Positions 61,542 to 64,000 of a stretch of 64,000 nucleotides of DNA are shown here, piece after piece. The notes under the pieces were generated by a model. That model had not been told where the DNA came from, searched no databases, and worked only from the letters and a program-made list of their open reading frames with translations. Origin of the DNA: Nitzschia sp. DOCU1 (lineage: Eukaryota > Bacillariophyta > Bacillariophyceae > Bacillariales > Bacillariaceae); assembly GCA_951394045.1 (NCBI GenBank), contig OX595991.1, forward strand, positions 806,001 through 870,000, written 5' to 3'. Within the stretch, counting starts at the first letter, position 1; every line of letters starts with the position of its first letter. The position numbers and the translations under genes were made by a program.

Positions 61542-62192
61542 TCAATCGGCAACAACTTTCACATCTTGTGCTCCCAGAGAAACAGCCAGGTCTCGACCAG
61601 CAGCAGCGTACTTATTTAGCACCCAAGCCTCGACGGCGATGCCCTGTTCTGCAGCTTCAACGATAAAACCGCATAGCATTCCGAAATCTTTCTCTGAATT
61701 CTTGCTGGCCATTGCATAGTCCTTTGGTGATCCAGCGTACAAACTAACATGGACACTGGACAAACCTAGCTCCACCAACGGGATACTAGGTAGAACGAGA
61801 CCACTCGTAAATAAGGAAAATGGGACACCGTGCCTTTCCTCCTTGACCAAAGAAATAGATTCTTGTACCAATTCGGCGTAGGCAACAGGATCAGAATTGA
61901 CACTTGCAAACCAAACTCCAGGATCATCCTCGCCCATTCCCCCGACAAAATTTGTTTCTGCCTCGTAGTGGGCATTTACTTGTCGTAGAACATCGTCTGG
62001 TGTAAATATGGTTGGCGCCGAGGGAGGAGCAACCGGTAGCAGTAGACGAGGAGAATTCGCCGCTGAATTTTCTCCTTCCCCAAGCCACAGATACAACGGA
62101 GAAGGAGCGCTGCCGCTTGAGAAAGTGCGAATGTTCCATTGTGAAATATTTCTTCCCTCCCGTCGGACCAGAGAAGTAAGCGATGATATCAT
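61542..62192 (-). CDS. Mitochondrial-type protein with radical-SAM-like C-terminus but no Cys cluster
   Basis: 216 aa from the ATG at 62192, which gives an Arg/Ser-rich presequence (MISSLTSLVRREGRNISQWN then IRTFSSG). The frame stays open 84 codons upstream, but those lack a targeting sequence. The C-terminal part (about 55-216) has barrel-like alternation: DVLRQVNAHYEAETNFVGGM, HGVPFSLFTSGLVL, LVELGLSSVHVSLYAGSP and EQGIAVEAWVLNKY. The order T-x-G-L then l.lGl..vhvSLya then GI.VE resembles radical SAM enzymes. No CxxxCxxC motif is present and only one Cys is seen. It may be a degenerate relative or an unrelated barrel. It is divergent from SDHAF4 over 379 bp. Confidence 0.6.
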   Translation of the reverse strand: MISSLTSLVRREGRNISQWNIRTFSSGSAPSPLYLWLGEGENSAANSPRLLLPVAPPSAPTIFTPDDVLRQVNAHYEAETNFVGGMGEDDPGVWFASVNSDPVAYAELVQESISLVKEERHGVPFSLFTSGLVLPSIPLVELGLSSVHVSLYAGSPKDYAMASKNSEKDFGMLCGFIVEAAEQGIAVEAWVLNKYAAAGRDLAVSLGAQDVKVVAD

Positions 62193-62571
62193 TTTTTGCT
62201 GGCGTTCAGAAGAAGAATTCGCTTTAATGAGAAGTACTTCCTGCCTATAGGACTTTGATGTTGTGGCGATCACAAGAAACTTGGACTTCTCCACAAGATC
62301 CTTCGTCCGCAATTCTTTGACAATGGACTGGTTCTTCCTTTTTATCGTTTGTCTCTGACCTTCATGTGCGGGGCGAAGGTTAATTGCTGTTGACGATCCT
62401 CGAGATAGCTGGAGCGCGACGAAGGTATGCCTCCGCCAGTTCAATCGAAGAAGTCATCCCGCCAAAATTTGCCGCCGACGGACGAAAAGCGCCACTTTCG
62501 CGCGCTCGGTCCCCGCTGGGTCGGTCGATCCCGCCATAAAATTCCCAAATGCAAAATCAGAAAAGGTGACA
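62193..62571. promoter_or_regulatory. Divergent promoter region
   Basis: 379 bp between two genes for mitochondrial-type proteins, probably a shared promoter. No known element was identified. Confidence 0.45.
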
Positions 62572-63188
62572 ATGGCCCTTCGATCAATCGTTATTGCAAG
62601 ACTACAACTGCAGTTGGTCAGGTCCTCCAGAATACGACCGGATCCTGTTTTTCGAATGCTATCTTCGTCATCTAAAAACTCATTGGGACCCACTGTGGAA
62701 GTGTCGCGAAGCACGGGCAATGCGTCGAAAATTGCAGGTAAGGACCGGATGGTCGGGGCGGGCTTCGGACGTGAGGCAGGCGGCGTTTATCGAATCGTTT
62801 GAGTCGCTCCTCCGTTTGTTCTCGTTTGTCCCTCGCTGGCGGCTTCGCCAACCGTCGACGTCCCGTCGTCCGCTTGAGGAATGACGAACCGTGGAAAGTC
62901 TGACTCATTGCTTCTCTTGTCAACGTGGAACTACTATTTTGATCAAACTGCCCAGCTACCCAACCGCTAGCTACTACGGAAGAGGGCAAGGTCAAGCTTA
63001 GCGCTTGTGGTGATGACGATGCGGAGGATGATGACGATGAGATCGAGCAAGAAGAGATGTTTGTAGAACCCCATGCATCGTTCGGGCATGACATGCTAGA
63101 GTGGGGTGGACCTCGTCGTGGAGGCCGTTTACCGGAGCCAACCCGCTTCGGAGACTGGGAACGAAAAGGACGTTGCACCGACTTTTGA
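62572..63188 (+). CDS. SDHAF4: Succinate dehydrogenase assembly factor 4 (SDHAF4, DUF1674; 2 exons)
   Basis: Binds flavinylated SDHA and helps assemble complex II in the mitochondrial matrix (family knowledge). Exons 62572-62737 and 62956-63188; the 218-bp intron has GTAAGG...TGCCCAG ends and phase 1, giving 132 aa. Exon 1 encodes an Arg/Ser-rich presequence (MALRSIVIARLQLQLVRSSR). Exon 2 has an acidic stretch and the diagnostic C-terminus LEWGGPRRGG, PEPTRFGDWERKGRCTDF, the conserved GPEPTRYGDWERKG.xxDF of DUF1674, ending at the stop as in other members. The family is normally 100-130 aa, which fits. Frames on the other strand are shadows. The ATG at 62572 is chosen; a GTG two codons upstream is not used. 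Confidence 0.9.
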
Positions 63189-63714
63189 TCTAGTGCCCAA
63201 TGCCATGCTGCGTCTATAGGGCTCTAGTATATATACTCTGTAGTGATTGGTTTAAGCAAGCCAGTCACCTTCTAGCTACGAAACGTTGAGAGGCGGCCCT
63301 ACTCTAGAAGGCCGTACAATGAAACAAGTTCGTCTCGTCCTTTCTAGAGAGTAGCATAGATGTACAAGCACCTAGTCACAACCGAACACTCGGTAGTGGT
63401 CCGCCGACAAAGCATTCTCCCAACTCTCTGCTCTTGCTAGAGAGCGAGTAGCACCTCTGTGCTAGCTGCCAACGCTACCTCAGCGCACCCAACGTTTCGT
63501 GCGGCGATACTTTTGTTCCAACCGCATGTGCAGTGTGGCGTTTCCAACGTGCGATGATCTACGAAGTGAGACTAGAGTCAGAGAGATGATCTACGGCTAC
63601 GAACGCTCAAATACAAAAAGTCTGAATCGAGGTCGAAAAAGTTCTAATTGTTGACCTATGATACAGTATTTTTTCTGGGTTTGAGAGGGTTTAGAAAGAA
63701 AATGATCAGTCAGT
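63189..63714. other. Intergenic region between convergent genes
   Basis: About 0.5 kb with two presumed 3' UTRs. It has short CTCTAG/CTAGAG motifs near 63220-63430. No gene recognised. Confidence 0.45.
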
Positions 63715-63960
63715 TCACATGTCATCGTTTTCATCACTTGAGAGATCTGGACTAATCAAATTGGGGTAGAACGCCTTGGGGGGCTCGCTGGAGAAGCTGA
63801 CGCGACGCCTCTTGCTCGGCTGTCCCATATCCGGGCTAACGAGGCGAACAAGCTGCGGCTCGGGAGATAGAGGAGGTGAAGAGCATCGCATTCGTTTGTT
63901 TTCGTAATCGCTTTCCACAGTCTCTACAGAGTCGAAACTTCGCTTGCTGCTCAGAGACAT
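63715..63960 (-). CDS. Small nuclear-type protein with RVSF motif, unknown function
   Basis: 81 aa, hydrophilic. Acidic, Ser/Pro-rich segments (SVETVESDYENKR, SSPPLSPEP) surround a basic patch SKRRRVSFSSEPPKAF, which is both a possible nuclear signal and an RVxF-type protein phosphatase 1 docking motif. It ends with an acidic SPDLSSDENDD. Such short disordered proteins are hard to assign, and extra exons to the right cannot be excluded because the window ends 40 bases away. The start MSLSSKRSFDS at 63960 is the first ATG. The RVxF reading is inference. Confidence 0.5.
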   Translation of the reverse strand: MSLSSKRSFDSVETVESDYENKRMRCSSPPLSPEPQLVRLVSPDMGQPSKRRRVSFSSEPPKAFYPNLISPDLSSDENDDM

Positions 63961-64000
63961 GAGGAGCGAGTCCTTAGCCGTCTTTCCTAATGAGTTCAGG

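Noticed and set aside
62672..63178. 168-codon open frame on the minus strand
   Set aside because: It overlaps the second exon of SDHAF4, whose conserved end is diagnostic, and has no recognisable domain.

Overview
The window is nuclear DNA of a unicellular stramenopile alga, most probably a pennate diatom. The evidence is compact intron-poor genes on both strands; short GT-AG introns (71-218 bp); proteins starting with a signal peptide followed by an ASAFAP-like motif (secondary-plastid targeting); and families that are expanded in diatoms (two DUF6824 genes, two genes of a VRFS/GLE-type family, an HSF-type factor, cyclophilin-like membrane proteins). Species is not assigned. No organellar, viral or bacterial block was seen.

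Layout. 1-13.4 kb: 3' part of a TRM5-like tRNA methyltransferase, a VRFS-family gene, an intron-containing tRNA-Ser(CGA), a coiled-coil/Ser-Arg-rich protein, a Golgi-type sulfotransferase divergent from a secreted PQQ-type sugar dehydrogenase, a MORN protein and a second VRFS-family gene. 13.4-19.2 kb: two paralogous cyclophilin-like membrane proteins on opposite strands around a spliced ankyrin-repeat gene. 19.6-31.5 kb: a small plastid membrane protein, an unknown membrane protein, a cytochrome b561 gene with an apparent frameshift, a 1186-aa TIR-like/TPR/MORN protein, an Ala-rich plastid-type protein, a PPR-like mitochondrial protein and a CENP-V/GFA protein. 31.7-35.9 kb: two DUF6824 genes flanking a spliced globin. 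36-47.6 kb: a glycosyltransferase-like type II protein, a large AAA ATPase, a spliced type I membrane protein, a dual-specificity phosphatase, a multi-pass membrane protein and a KEX1-like carboxypeptidase. 48.3-51.8 kb: a DNA transposon with 21-bp terminal inverted repeats and a 1005-aa DDE transposase. 53.5-64 kb: a plastid-type protein with two SAP-like motifs, an HSF, a GT31 galactosyltransferase, a mitochondrial radical-SAM-like protein divergent from a spliced SDHAF4, and a small nuclear-type protein.

Exon structures were rebuilt by hand where a reading frame breaks at a GT..AG pair and resumes in phase in a homologous sequence: cyclophilin-like genes (2 and 3 exons), ankyrin gene, cytochrome b561, globin, glycosyltransferase-like gene, type I membrane protein, HSF and SDHAF4 (2 exons each). 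Several upstream starts would be TTG or GTG; the first in-frame ATG was chosen instead.

The genes do not form an operon-like pathway; this is a eukaryotic gene neighbourhood. Themes are secretory-pathway sugar and glycan enzymes (sulfotransferase, GT31, glycosyltransferase-like, PQQ dehydrogenase, carboxypeptidase), organelle proteins, and lineage-specific paralogue pairs. The most unusual items are the transposon with its large insertion inside the catalytic domain, the TIR-like/TPR/MORN protein with a stand-alone MORN relative 13 kb away, and the pseudo-cyclophilin pair.
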